From: Butyriboletus loyo
Taxonomy: Eukaryota > Basidiomycota > Agaricomycetes > Boletales > Boletaceae
Assembly: GCA_038093515.1 (NCBI GenBank)
Contig: JBBPSI010000116.1
Coordinates: forward strand, 17,325-81,324
Length of the DNA: 64,000 nt
Direction of reading: 5' to 3'
Part shown: positions 32,073 to 44,084 of the stretch, one piece after another
How positions within the stretch are numbered: position 1 is the first letter of the stretch
Layout: every line of letters begins with the position of its first letter
Program-made: the position numbers and the translations under genes
Notes under the pieces: model-generated
What the model saw: only the letters and a program-made list of their open reading frames with translations
The model's database searches: none
What the model was told of the DNA's origin: nothing

Positions 32073-34029
32073 TCTCGAGGAGCGGGTCGTTGTTCACCTG
32101 TCATTACTGTCATCTGGCCGCCATTAAGTACCCCGGCGCTAAGAAGAAGGCTGAGAAAAATATACAAGGAAGGTGAGCTTCCAGTGAAGATTCGTCAATT
32201 CGTCTAAAAGCGCTGGCCCAGGTAATGGTCGTGGAAAAGGAACCATTTGGCCCAGGTGAACTTCAGGGCGAGCAATTGTCAAGCGCAACAAATCTCTACC
32301 CATTGGTTCACCGTGCGAGAAGGCCAGAATCTCAAGGCAACGACTTGGGCAACGTTCCTCTTGATCATAAACAAAAGAAATTTGATTATCGTCGCGCGGG
32401 AAAGATCCCATGTTGTCGACACTGCCAACGGAAACAATACTTCTGGCTGTATTCGGCTGTGTCACAGGAGGTCGGCCCTTATTGGCTCGGATTTGTTCGC
32501 CAAGCCATATCACGGATGCTGTGCGGATGTGCTTATCTGGTTCGAAAACGTACTTATCTTGTGTGGAACCATGAATCCAAGTTTGTTCTCCTCACGAACC
32601 TATCTTCGCATGCATGCTGTGTGATGTCGCTACCGGACGCATCGAATGCTTCGAGAAAACGTACCGGACGACTGGCACGATCCTGTTTTTTTTTTTACCG
32701 AGCCTGCAGTGTAAAGCGAACGTTCGTACCTAAGAATCCAGACCTTTGGAAGACGAGCGCCACTGGGGCTGCACACCTGGATTCTAAGCCCGCAGGATGC
32801 AGCGTCTCTCACCGCCCGCCGTCTGAACCTGCAGCATGTCATGATAACTAACTAAAACTTGAAGGTCCCCAACTCGACCTGCCGGAAATTTTCACTTGCC
32901 AAGCAAGTATATTTCTCGAGCTAAATACGGCGAGTACAGCTCAGACTATGTTGAACGGTTCGAGACGTCTCTCGCGTTCAGGCGGGTTCTCTGATTAATT
33001 CCGTCCCAAGCTCCGCCCTTGTTCTTTAGGCCAATAAATTGGGGCAGTGCTTAGTCAGCGGTGCTTATGATAAAACGTCTGGGCGCACCGCCACTCAGCT
33101 GATAGCCATCCGCACCGCGGGTTTTCAAGTGAGCCAAACTATCCCACATGTGACAATGTTTGGCCCTCGTGTTATGCGCTTTGGGTTTACTTGGACACTC
33201 GTGGGTTAACGGGGAGGCTTCCTGGAGTGCGGAAAGACTCGCACGTCAAGTATCCGTTCATTTTACTACTCGTGTTCAGGTTCGCGGATGCATTTTGGGG
33301 ATCTACTTGCCTATAATGCCGTGCGAGGGCTGGTGCCGAGCAAGGCTAGTCGGAAGATGACCATCTGGACACTTACTCAGATCGTGGCATCAACGTAGGT
33401 CCTGAGCCCTCAGCGGCCTGCCTTTCTCCTGCCTTCAACTTGTTTCGTGCGTAGCTTGCTATGCCTAACTTGTCGAACCCTTTTCTTTGCTCACTGTTCA
33501 AACACACACGGTGGGATATTTGTTATACTTCACCAGGACACGTTGACGGCTAGTCTGGTGACCAGACTGTCCATGAGCAAAAAACGTTGATAGAGCTGAC
33601 GATGTGACTGAGTCGTTTCGTCTTGGTCCGTTTAAGACGCAAATTTCTAAAGGATGTGTTCCCTCACCGATGGGTCGGGCTCATTGACAAGCTGATGGGT
33701 GGTCACTAGACCGATCGGATCATCTTGTGCACCCTGTTTGATGAGGATCTGGTCATTAATGTGCTTCTCTCCATTTAAATAGGGAGGTTAAGTGTCCGTC
33801 GAGGGTAGTAACGACCCTGAAACACGATCATGACCGTTGTTTGCGCCACCGGTTCGGCACTGCACTGTAATACGCGGCTCTCAAATTCTCGGTTAGCTTG
33901 CGGTCGAAACATTGATCGAGTGCAGTCGCTCTCCCCTGTGGATTGGTGATGGCAGTGCGGGCTTTTGCCGAGCCAACACATAATGCTAGCACTGGCCCGA
34001 GTTACGCTCTTACTGAGAAACTCATCCGA
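32073..34029. other. Intergenic, about 2 kb
   Basis: Upstream regions of the divergent membrane-protein and Zn2Cys6 genes. The open frames at 32225-32851 and 32247-32624 overlap, have no domain and no paired splice extension. The only structured element noticed is the inverted repeat at 33552-33568. Confidence 0.5.
33552..33568. repeat. Second copy of the agtctggt-g-accagact inverted repeat
   Basis: Identical over 17 bases to 4225-4241, more than 29 kb away, in otherwise unrelated sequence. Confidence 0.85.
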
Positions 34030-37000
34030 ATGGCCAGTACCAGCTCAGAAACAAACGTTCCAGCGCCAAAAGAGCGCAAGAAGCCGGGCAGGACACCCAC
34101 GTCTTGCGCAGAATGTAGACGGTACGCCTTCTTTTGCAACTCCTACATGGTAACCCAGCTCCTACATCGTTATTCTGCAACAGCCTCAAGCTTCGTTGTG
34201 ACCGCAAGGTTTCACGTTTCTTCGTTCCAATTTGATCAGAATTGATGCAGATATTGGCTTGTTCTAGGTTCCCTGCGAGAACTGTTTGAAACGTGGATGT
34301 GGAGCCATATGTCCCACTGGTAATGACACAGTATTATAACTCTAGTCCACATTCAAATCTCTCCAAAGGATCTCTGACGGTGGGGAAAGGAAATCGGCAG
34401 GTGCTCTTACCCATACCCTGGAATACTACATAACACATATTGTCAGCTTGATCCTCACAGGTACCGCAGAATTACACAACAAGAACGAATTGATGTCTGC
34501 ACGCATTCGCGAACTTGAGGAAGCCCTCCGGCGTGCGCGTGCGCAGACATCTGATGACCCACCTCCTTCATCCGTCCCATTCAGCTCTCAAAGTAACTTG
34601 GAGGGCGCGCCGGACTCAACTCGCGTCAGCGCTCCTTCGAGCGAGCCTGAACCTGACTCTTTCATTGATGCTTTCGGTATTTCAAACTCGCGTCTTACGG
34701 TTTGGTATGATGACGCGCTCGTCAGGGACACTCACAATTGGCACCCACGGCGAAACCAACTTCATGAGTAGTACGGCCCGAGCGGAAGTATGCCTTATAA
34801 TCTACTGCGACGCCTTAGACTCTGATCGCATTTCTTGCACCCCTCCAGTATCTTATGGGGGTAATTCTGATCTCTCCATTCTTATCGCATCTTATACGAA
34901 CGTTCCCGCTATTCAGCCTCTCCTCGAGAAAGCACCAACATGGGCGACACTGATACAGAATTCATGTCTCCCAGCACGCGTGTTACATGCTTCGATAGCC
35001 GAACATGACGTCAATCTGGTTGATGAGGAGTTACGGCAAATCGTGATGTCCCACCGCCCACCGCTGTCCGAAGCCATCCGGTTGTGTGAGATTTATCTGG
35101 ATTGGGGGAATACATTGTTCGTAACACGTAGCTTCCCCTTAGCGCTAAGACTTTACAATCTCGACAGATGGAATCCACTCTCGCGTCACGAGTTGCTTGA
35201 AGAGATGTTAGGGAATGTCTATCGTGCAGAGTGGGTAGGCTGATTTCATGACGTTTCGGGTACTTATTTTTTCTCGCAGCTCCTATGAATCAATATCAGG
35301 CCCCCATACCCTGTCGCTTCTCTTCAGCGTCTTTGCCCTCGCATCGCTATTTGATCTCAGTCGACCCGCTTTCGCCATCGAAGCTTACGAGTACTACATA
35401 TTATCCCGCGTAGCTCTGCAGTTTAGTTCGTTCTGCATAAGCACTACCTTGCAGACGATATTTACACTGGTACGTCAATTTCCAAAGCGCAAGGCGCAGT
35501 GGCCGTATAGCCGTGACACTGATGAGACAGGAAAATAATCTCACATGGCTCGATCTAAGCGACTTACTAATGGACCTCAGTCGACCATATGTCTTCGCCG
35601 GTTTAGGGGCCAGGCTTGCATACCGAGTGAGTGCCTCTTACGCCATGTTAAATCATCCGCGCTCATCCCTACGTAGATGGGACTCCGTACGTTTCCGTGC
35701 AATTTATATTGTGTAGTTGCATCCTCTTAAACATACAACAAGACCTCCATAGTGCACGCTTCCAGCTCGAAAAGAGTGTTGTCCAGAAGCGGAGCACCCT
35801 CTTCTGGCAGGTGTTTCTGATGGACACGTTGCTAGTGAGTGTGCGAACCGTGCCGTTGTCTGGTGTGTATTCACATGGCCTCAGAGCTTCTACGCCGGAC
35901 GACCTCCATGCGTCTCGCTGGACTGGATAGATGCGCCGTACCCCGACGACGAATTCCCAGTGAAGAACGCTAAAGGAGAGCTAGAGATGGGTTGTAAGTA
36001 CGATATTACTTTTAGGCGCCGAGTAAGTGAAATATCGATCATTGACAGACCGTTCCTGGTCTTGGAGGTTCGCGAGACTATTGCACGAAGTATGGATTCC
36101 TGCATTTGGTGTGAAAATCCCGACGTACAGCACGATCTTGGAACTCGATCGGAAGATTCGTGATTTTCCGATTCCTTCCCATCTACGGCTTCAACGTCAA
36201 AGGGACTCTCGGGCTGAACCTCATGTCGTCCTACAGCAGCTACTCGTTCTCACGCTGAAAGAATCTGGTGAGTAATCTCTCTTAGACACACCTCTTGGTC
36301 TGTATGTCAATGCTCATCTCATTCTCTCAGTGCTGCTCAATATTCACAGGCGGTATTTCTCGCAGGCTTTGCATGATTCTCCCGGAAACCTGCTGAAACA
36401 CAGATATGGTCCCTCTGTCATGGCCATATATCGGTCCGCGTGGCGGCTGATCGTTAGCCATTCGGCCGCAGTGGATCGTATTCCAGACATTGCAGCGCGG
36501 ATACCGATCATTTGGTCCCAGGCATTTTCGGCCGCCGTACGTTGAACAACGTATGAGTGTGTACCTTGGAATGGCTGATCCTGTTTTCTGTAGATTGTTA
36601 TGTGCATGATCGTGACTCGCGCGCCTAGCTCAAACATGGCCGCGTCGTCGTTGTATGAGATTGACGTGGTGTACGAGGTGTTTAAGAAGGCGGCTCCGAC
36701 CATCAGAATCGCCTCTGCTCTCTTGGTGCGTTCCTCTCATTCCTTTTCCTGTAGATCTTGAGGGCGAACATCATGTCTAGGAACACGTCGAGAAGACATG
36801 GCGCAAAAGCCATGAGAATGTCCACCATCCGTACTCGGAGTCTATTTTGTCCCGAGCAGAGCTTGATAGAGTGGGAGGTGGTTCGACAAGTCTGATCTCG
36901 CAGACCAGTAATGCACCTTCGCCCTCGAGCTGTCACTCCGCCACGTCCGCTCCTGACCCCGCCATGTCCACGTCCTACTCAAACCCAAGTAAGATCACGA

Positions 37001-37335
37001 ATCCCTCGCACGTTTCCAATTCTTCCTTCGATTTCTCGTCGTTGGGTGTCCATCCCAGGATCATGCAAGACATGCAGAGCTTCGACGGGTTTCAAGTGCC
37101 GTCCACTGGCACGGGTGAACTCGATTACACAACTCCCGAACAATTCTCGCAATCGATGGTAGACACGCAGTTTAGCAAGTTCTGTGTCGACACGGAGGTT
37201 TACGAGACACAAGCCTCGAACGCGTTTCAGCTGGCTCAGCCACAACCATGCCACCCTCCGAGCGAGATGCACTCGCTCAAGAGCATTGCTTTTAACCCGG
37301 CTTGGCAGAGTTTTATGGAGCAACTTGGGTTTTGA
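34030..37335 (+). CDS. Zn2Cys6 transcription factor with fungal-specific TF domain
   Basis: The first exons (34030-34121, 34184-34208, 34268-34319) encode a Zn2Cys6 cluster: CAECRRLKLRCDRKVPCENC then KRGCGAIC (Cys spacing 2-6-5-2-8). Next come GSLTVGKGNR and a coiled-coil-like NKNELMSARIRELEEALR. The middle holds the fungal_trans region: exon ending TARAE before an intron from about 34791, YLMG, then LLEEMLGNVYRA, an exon at about 35280 beginning SYESISGPHTLSLL, and SFYAGRPPCVSLDWIDAPYPD at about 35890. The last exon, 36781-37335, is Ser/Pro-rich and ends QLGF. Such proteins bind CGG-type DNA sites and regulate metabolic genes. About thirteen exons; the join between 34400 and the NKNEL exon and one near 35120 could not be closed in frame with standard splice sites, so these boundaries are provisional or the gene is damaged there. 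Confidence 0.8.
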
Positions 37336-38210
37336 TGTGGGGTGAATTTTGCGTGTGTTGTGAAGTTCGTTGACGTCGTGCCAAGTATATAATAGATGCG
37401 CGTTCTTTTTCGCTCTCAGAATGAAATCGAGTTGTCGCTCGCGAATGTGTATATGTATGTATAATCTCGTCGCTGCGGCCGACTTGTAATGTATCGAAAT
37501 CGTTCTGGGCGGGGGTAGTGTAGTCGGCTTGTATATACTACGTTTCGTTTCTCGGCAGTGCTTCTTCGAATTTACGAAACACATGGTTTACTGGCTATGT
37601 AAGGATGCTCGAGGACGACGTGAATGCGTTCTATCTGGAGGACGGAGCGTACCTCGGAGTGGCGACTTTGTCAGGTACCCGACTGCGGAGCCATTCTTTA
37701 TCGACCAGTCGGAATCTTACTGGTTATGGTTCTGGGACGCAAACGACCTCTTGCTTGCCTTATTGGACACTTGGGCAGCGGGGGTGATGTCTCACCGATG
37801 TTCCACTGAGATAGGATCAGAGTTACGCCCCTAGAAATCGACCCGGTCTTCAACCTTGGCACGTAATAAACCACTCCATTCTTTACGTTAAGAACGTGGG
37901 TCGAAGAGAGTCAGACGCGTGACTCATCTCTTTTACCCCGCAGAGACCTGCATGTAATTCGTGTCATTACCAGGTTGACAGGTTGGTTAGCTTTGTGGCA
38001 ACTACGTAGTTCATCCGTATCGAGTTTACCTTGTCGCAGACTCGGTGGTCCCCGTGGTGGACCGGAGTTTGGTGGACTTTGAATACACATCTCCGACTGA
38101 AAATGCCCAATTTCAAATTGGCCGGTGCTTGGGGTGGGTTAATTCAATTGTTCGGCTATCCGGTCTAGTTCGGGTCGAGTACAATTGCAAATAGATAATT
38201 TCTTCGTCCC
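37336..38210. other. Intergenic, nothing recognised
   Basis: 3' region of the transcription-factor gene followed by sequence with only short frames. No repeats shared with the arrays were noticed. Confidence 0.5.
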
Positions 38211-38400
38211 TTGGAGCCAGTTTCGGTATGCTCAGACAATAGGTAGTAAGAGTGCAAGCGACTCTCGGCGCAGCTGCAACTGAATGCTCGGAGCCTGAAC
38301 CTTCACATGGCTGCGGGATGGTATCAATGCCGCATAGTTACTTGCACTCATCAGTGTTTATTCGGCTGGACCTACTGTCTGAGCATACCGAACTGGCCCT
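38211..38400. mobile_element. Candidate MITE with about 30-bp terminal inverted repeats
   Basis: 38211-38243 (core cggtatgctcagacaatagg) is the reverse complement of 38371-38400 (core cctactgtctgagcataccg) with one mismatch in the 20-base core and similarity extending outward (ccagttt / aactgg). The 130-bp interior has no coding capacity. Size and structure fit a miniature inverted-repeat element; target-site duplications are not clear. Confidence 0.5.
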
Positions 38401-39120
38401 GAGACTTGCCCGGTCGCATCAGTGAAACAACGCCGAGCCACATAAAATGCTGGCGACCCCGGAAGTCGGTAATTCAATGGGGTCGTCCACATCGAGTCGC
38501 AGACTACCGGAATCCCAATTGGGAAGAAGGATCGCCGATGCTACCAAGTTCCTGTCAAGTTTCTACATTACCCACTTCGAGATTCGATACTTGAGTTTGT
38601 TTTTCTTACGAGCGTCCGAATTCCAATCGATCGATGCTTGGAGGTTAGGTAAGTGAACCATCGTTTGATTTGAACGCGCGCTGCTCTTCGAGCAGTGGAG
38701 ACATGACGCATCAGTGAAACGGTTATTGGTTGGAACCACCGGTTAGATGTCTGTAGCACTCGGCTACACTCGGTTAGCATCGGAAACGAGTAACTGTTTT
38801 ACTGATGTGATCGTCTAATGACAGTCTTCGAGGTCGGCGGGATCGGCTATCGAGCACTACCGTCAAGGATACCGCGGGTCACAATCACTCCTTGATACCA
38901 CTATGGCGATGATCACGGACCCACTATCCAACGAGCTATGCAGAACAGCTTCAAATATGATAGGCTTATGTTTGTGGGAAGAAGCAGCCTGAAATGCTTC
39001 CGTTATTCGGGTCCAATGTTCAGGGTCGTTGGTTCCTTTTCCAGAAATATGAAACGGCACTTAAAGGGCCAGGCCGTGATGGAGGGGGCTAACCAGCTTT
39101 CCCCAGCGTTTACCTTTACT
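38401..39120. other. Intergenic upstream of DUF2235 gene
   Basis: No gene is supported; an in-frame upstream ATG at 39079 could extend the next gene by 14 residues. Confidence 0.45.
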
Positions 39121-41147
39121 ATGGCGGACATCTCTCCCCTCACCTCGTCGTCGGACGAACCGTTGATCTCGCCCTCGACTCTTGCGGCTAGTGGTGTTTC
39201 GACGTTGGCAATAGATCCCACGAACGATGTCATACCTCCAGTCCATACCCACCGCACGCTGGTGCTTTGTTTCGATGGGACCGGCGACCAGTTCGATGCA
39301 GACGTAAACTTGCCCCGAGATACTTCCATTGCTTCGTCTGATGATACACTATTTACAGAACTCGAACGTCGTCCAGTTCTTTTCCATGCTGAAGAAGGAT
39401 GACCCCACACAACAGATGGTCTACTACCAGGTCGGTCGTTCGTTACGTGGGAACCAAAGTGCCTTTGACCAGGGGCTTCATTTCGGTAGGCTGGAATAGG
39501 CACCTACACTGTTCCTCAGATAGCGACTCCGCTCATGGCCAAGCTATCGAAGACGCTCGACATGATGCTTGGCAGTCATCTTGATGCACACGTGATGGGT
39601 AGGCAATCTCTCCCCCTGAATGTCTTCACACGATTCACATAGGTGGGAAATTATTCTAGGTGGTTATGAGTTTTTGATGCAAAATTGTACGTGAAACTTG
39701 CTTGAATATTCATGTACTGAGCTGGTCTCGTGCAGACGAAGCGGGTGATAAGATTTGTATCTTTGGGTTCTCGAGAGGTGCTTATACCGCCCGTGCGCTG
39801 GCTGGGATGTACGTCTTGGTTGGCGTGTCGCTAAATCTGCGATTGTTTACATACTTGATCTCTTCAGGCTCCACAAAGTCGGTCTGATACCTCGGTGCAA
39901 CTATCAACAGATCCCTTTTGCGTACAAGATGTACTCCCAGGACGATGACCTTGGGTGGAAGCAAAGTACAGCCTTCAAGAAAGCCTTTTCTATTAACGTC
40001 GATATTGAATTTGTGGGTGTTTGGTAAGTCCGAGGCTCGAAGCAGACTCGTATACCATTGACCCGCCCGGAACACGTCAGGGACACGGTCAGTTCCGTCG
40101 GCGTAATTCCTCGCAGATTGCCGTTCACGAAAGTCAACGACAACATTCGGTACTTCAGACATGCTATGGCATTGGATGAACGTCGAGTGTATGTCATACC
40201 TTTTTTTTTTTCTCATTCAATGACCGATCTTGTTATACAGCCGGTTCAAAGCGAACTACTTCAACCGGCCAACAGAAGCGGACCGTAAGCGCGGTGTCAA
40301 GCGCCATGAGATGCCGCGTAGCGTCAAGAAAATCCACGTGCCGTCCTTGCCCAAAACTATCAAGGAATACACAAACGGCCATCATCATGAGTCATCCTTA
40401 CGAGAACTCGAACAACTGTACTCTCAAACGATCACCGAAACTGATGTTGAAGAAGTGTGGTTTGCTGGCGCTCATTGTGGTATGTCCCATCATTCTATAC
40501 AAAAACCATGGGCGACTCACTGAGTGTCATGCAGACGTTGGTGGTGGATCTGTCGAGAACGGCACCCGTAACAGTCTGGCGCGCATTCCGTTACGATGGA
40601 TGATCAGGCAGTGTTTCCTCACTAACACGGGGATCATGTTCCACCGCTCCCTATTCAAGCAGATTGGGATGGATGATGCTACCGTGTATCCACACGTCGT
40701 TGAGCGTCCTCCGGCGATCTTCCAAACACTACCACTTCCATCGGCTCCCAGTACTACTGACGGCGGGACGTTTGTGAGCGAAGAACTGGAAGACCTGGCA
40801 GATACCCTCTGTCCTGTATATGACCAGCTGCAGATCGCACTGTGGTGGTGGATTCTGGAGGTCATCCCTCAAAAGCTGCATTACCAGAGAGACGAAGACG
40901 ATCACTGGGGTAATAACTTCGTGTAAGTCGACCATCCCGTTGTTTGTGCGAGCAACTTCGTTGACTTGTCGTTCTCCTGTACAGCGTTAATTTGGGCACA
41001 GGGAGACACATTCCTATGCAGTACAAAGAAGGGCACAAGATCAAGATGCACCGGTCGGTCAAGATTCGGATGGAGGCGAAAGAATTGCCAGAGGGTGAAT
41101 ACTGGCCCAAGGCCAAACTCAAGGTTGAGCCAGAGTGGATCGACTAG
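39121..41147 (+). CDS. DUF2235 (Tle1-like) alpha/beta-hydrolase
   Basis: Ten exons: 39121-39303, 39359-39430, 39490-39598, 39660-39686, 39736-39808, 39868-40023, 40081-40188, 40241-40479, 40535-40922, 40985-41147; 505 residues from MADISPL. Family blocks in order: RTLVLCFDGTGDQFDAD, NVVQFFSML, VYYQAGIGTY, KICIFGFSRGAYTARALAGM (nucleophile-elbow GxSxG-like Ser), VGVWDTVSSVG, RHAMALDERR, and FAGAHCDVGGG with the probable catalytic Asp/His. The fold is shared with bacterial type VI phospholipase effectors of the Tle1 group, but fungal members are numerous and mostly uncharacterised; lipase or esterase activity is an inference. No signal peptide. Exon 4 is only 27 nt. All phases close. Confidence 0.9.
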
Positions 41148-41956
41148 AACGAATCGACGTTCTGGGCAGCTCCTTGTCTAGTTTTAGCTCTGCGTATGCG
41201 TTAATCTTGCTTTCATTTGTTGTAACATTTACGCGTTCGTATATTTCTTGGGTGTATGTATGCCTTTTCCATACTGTTCAATGAATTGACCTTGCGACCT
41301 TGACGTGATCACTGCGCTTCTTTTTCTCAGTGACACCGGACATGCGCAGAATCCAAAAGGCACAGAACCCCGACACGAAACGTATTCGTACATGCCATTC
41401 CGATAAAGCGGTACATACCAAGCTCCCCCCTGGGTCGAGTCATGGTAGGCGATGATCGATATGATCAATAATCTCCCGGGGGACCCGTCATCGAAATCAA
41501 CCAAAGTATTTATATTTCGGGTGAGTGCGCCCGACACGCTCCTGTTTCTGGGGGGAGGGGGGTTCTTTACTATTGTTATATCTCCTTGGCGAGCAAAGTC
41601 TGTTGTTACGGGAAAGAGGAAAGGAGTGAGCAAAATCGGATGTCACGCCTGATAATAATATGTACGGAATAGAAGGTGTATAGGTTAGGTTACGGTTACG
41701 AAACAACAACAAACGATGTCTCTCACGTACATTCGACTGCAGAGTATCAGCATGCCCTTTCTGAGAACGGGCCGTGTCGTGTGCGTGGGATATATCGCGA
41801 GTTGGTCTCGTGGGGATTATACACGCGTCGTGGACCGACCGAGATGTGACGAGCACTCGCAAGTTCCAGGGGAGGACTACGTGTGGCGACGTGAGCAAGT
41901 TTCGCCGATGGGACTGTTTGCGTAGACGTTGCATAGCTGGGATTCAAGTATGATAA
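41148..41956. other. Intergenic, nothing recognised
   Basis: Right edge of the single-copy island. Short frames only; a G-rich run at about 41549-41563 is the one compositional oddity. Confidence 0.5.
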
Positions 41957-42068
41957 AATAGGCGCTTATGACACGAGGCACTGCCTGCGGGAAGACCAAC
42001 CATAGACAATACAATTAGAATAGGCGCCTACGACACAAGACACTGCCTGCGGGAAAAGACCAACCATA
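41957..42068. repeat. Tandem duplication of about 48 bp in the 5' region of WD40 copy F
   Basis: 41957-42004 and 42019-42068 (aataggcgcytaygacac through gaccaaccata) are about 90 percent identical. The same element occurs once upstream of copies C and D, so the duplication is specific to copy F. Confidence 0.8.
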
Positions 42069-42166
42069 TTGAGAACAAGTAAATGGGCTTTCAAGTAGAG
42101 CAACTTTGCGCGAGTAAACCGAAATACCTTGCTCCTTGACATTCGATTGTGTGCTATTGATAGAGG

Positions 42167-44084
42167 ATGTCGTCGACGAATACCGGTGCGTAGCAGCTTC
42201 GAGGAGGCGGCACGAGTATATGCTGACAATTCAGTAAGACCAAACGATAGTACTCGAGACCAACGATAATTTTGTATTCACGGTTGCGTTCCACCCCGAC
42301 GGAGAGCATGTTTTAGGCGGAGGTAACAAAGGGATCCAACGATGGCGACTTGCGGATGGTGAAGAGGTTGGAAAGCAACCGGCAAGACTGCGCGTGATTT
42401 CCGTGTCAGCGGATCACAAATGGATCGTGTACGGGACGTCTCGCGGGGGGGCGAGTGTGTGGGATGCAGAGCTGCATACAGAGGTGCTGAACGTGGACGA
42501 CGGCTATTTCGTGGGTGCGATCGACATCTCTCCTGATTCGGCCAGGTTTGCCACTGGGACTGGACAGACTGGAACCGAGAGCCATCCGGCAAGTATCTGG
42601 AGCATCACCACAGGGCAGAGACTCGTTGGCCCACTCGAACATGATACATGGATCATCGGGGTCAGATTTTCTCCCAAGGGCGACCGCATCGCCACTATCG
42701 GGTCTGAGAAGTCCATCCGCATTTTTGACAGTCATAGTGGTGATGCGCTCGTCACCTTCGAGAATTCGGATGTACCTGCTCGTGGCCCTGGGATCAATCC
42801 GTTTGTATGGTTGGATCAACAAATTTTGTCCATTTGTCAGGACAACAAAATCATTAGGTCTTTCGACGTTTCCACCGGTTCTCAGCTCTCCGAATCAATG
42901 ATCCATCACGGTGCTGATAATGTCCGAATTGACTCTATGGTCCTATCTGCCAATGGCAAGTTCATTGCCACTATCATGGGGTGGTCAATCGTGTTCCTGG
43001 ACACATCAACGCTGGCACAAATTGGCTCTATCGCTGAGGACATCGGAATACAGTCAATTGCCTTGTCCCCGGACAATTGTCGTCTTGCGACTGGACGACG
43101 CGACAGAAAAATCGTCGTCCGTCATCTTCGCAACATTCTCCCAGAGTTGTATGGTCCTTTCCATGTAAGTATTTGTGCCTCCAACAATAGTCCTGATTGA
43201 TTCCATTGCGGACGTTCATCAGGAAGTTACTGGGAAATCCAGCCCAGTCAGGTCCGAAGGACACAGCGAAGACAATGATGAGCTTCTCGAGGTATCAGTT
43301 CGTTCATTTCCTCCTCGAAGTGGTTCTCACGATGACATAGCATGAGGTGCCGTCGGGCACGCCAGGCCCTCAATTCGACTATGACGAGGTACGAATCACT
43401 CGTTCTTCGCTTATTTCTGTGTTGACTCTGCTGTAGCCGCCGTCCCCGGTTTCCTCCACCCATTCCCAGGAAAAGATATCACCGTTTGGCTCATCTCGTC
43501 CCAAATTACAGTCGTCAGATGCCGAGTCACGCCAGGGTCATTCGATTTTCAAAAGGTTGCTACGGAGGAAGAGTCACCAGGATAAACCTGACCGACGTTC
43601 CGGAAAGCCCCACCAGCCTGCTGATCGTCGATCACCTTCCCGCGAACCAGTGACAGTCAATGCCAACGAGAGACCTCCGAGGATGGCTGCAGGTCAACGC
43701 CGACGAGTGAGCGTTCTTCCTTGATAGGCTAGCGGACGTGATGTGTCTAATAGATCATCGTAGCGAGTGGTTGCCAAACCTGTCGTCAAGCAACAGGTTC
43801 GTTGTTCCTCGAATCTGTATACAGGGACTCATCATACGTTATAAAGCATAAATCACCTCGCAAGGCTGCTGTTCCCAAACACCCGAAAAAAGATACTTGC
43901 CGTAGCGGACAACCTGCTGCGGATCCAACGACAGCTGAACCAGTATGTCATTTTCTGGTGATGTGGACATCGTCACGAATCGCTCACGTTCTATTAGGCG
44001 CAACAACCGAACGACCCAGCTGAACCCTCGGTCGCTACGATCCATGTAACGGTGCGCGTGATTTCCATTAGCTTACATTATTAG
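42167..44084 (+). CDS. WD40 propeller protein, copy F (intact, 8 exons)
   Basis: Exons 42167-42185, 42251-43164, 43223-43291, 43341-43388, 43437-43706, 43764-43796, 43847-43942, 43998-44084; 511 residues. Seven repeats end QRWRL, SVWDA, SIWSI, RIFDS, RSFDV, VFLDT and VVRHL. The loop before SIWSI is the longest of the family (TGTGQTGTESHPA). The tail encodes PGPQFDYDE, a Lys/Arg block (SIFKRLLRRKSHQDKPDRR) and ends in HY. It is the most diverged intact copy and sits alone, outside both arrays but in the same orientation as A-E. The 5' untranslated region differs by indels, which supports starting at the MSSTNT ATG. Confidence 0.8.

Noticed and set aside
32225..32851. A 208-codon open frame upstream of the membrane-protein paralogue
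   Set aside because: Overlaps other random frames, contains no motif or splice structure, and lies in a promoter-like intergenic region.
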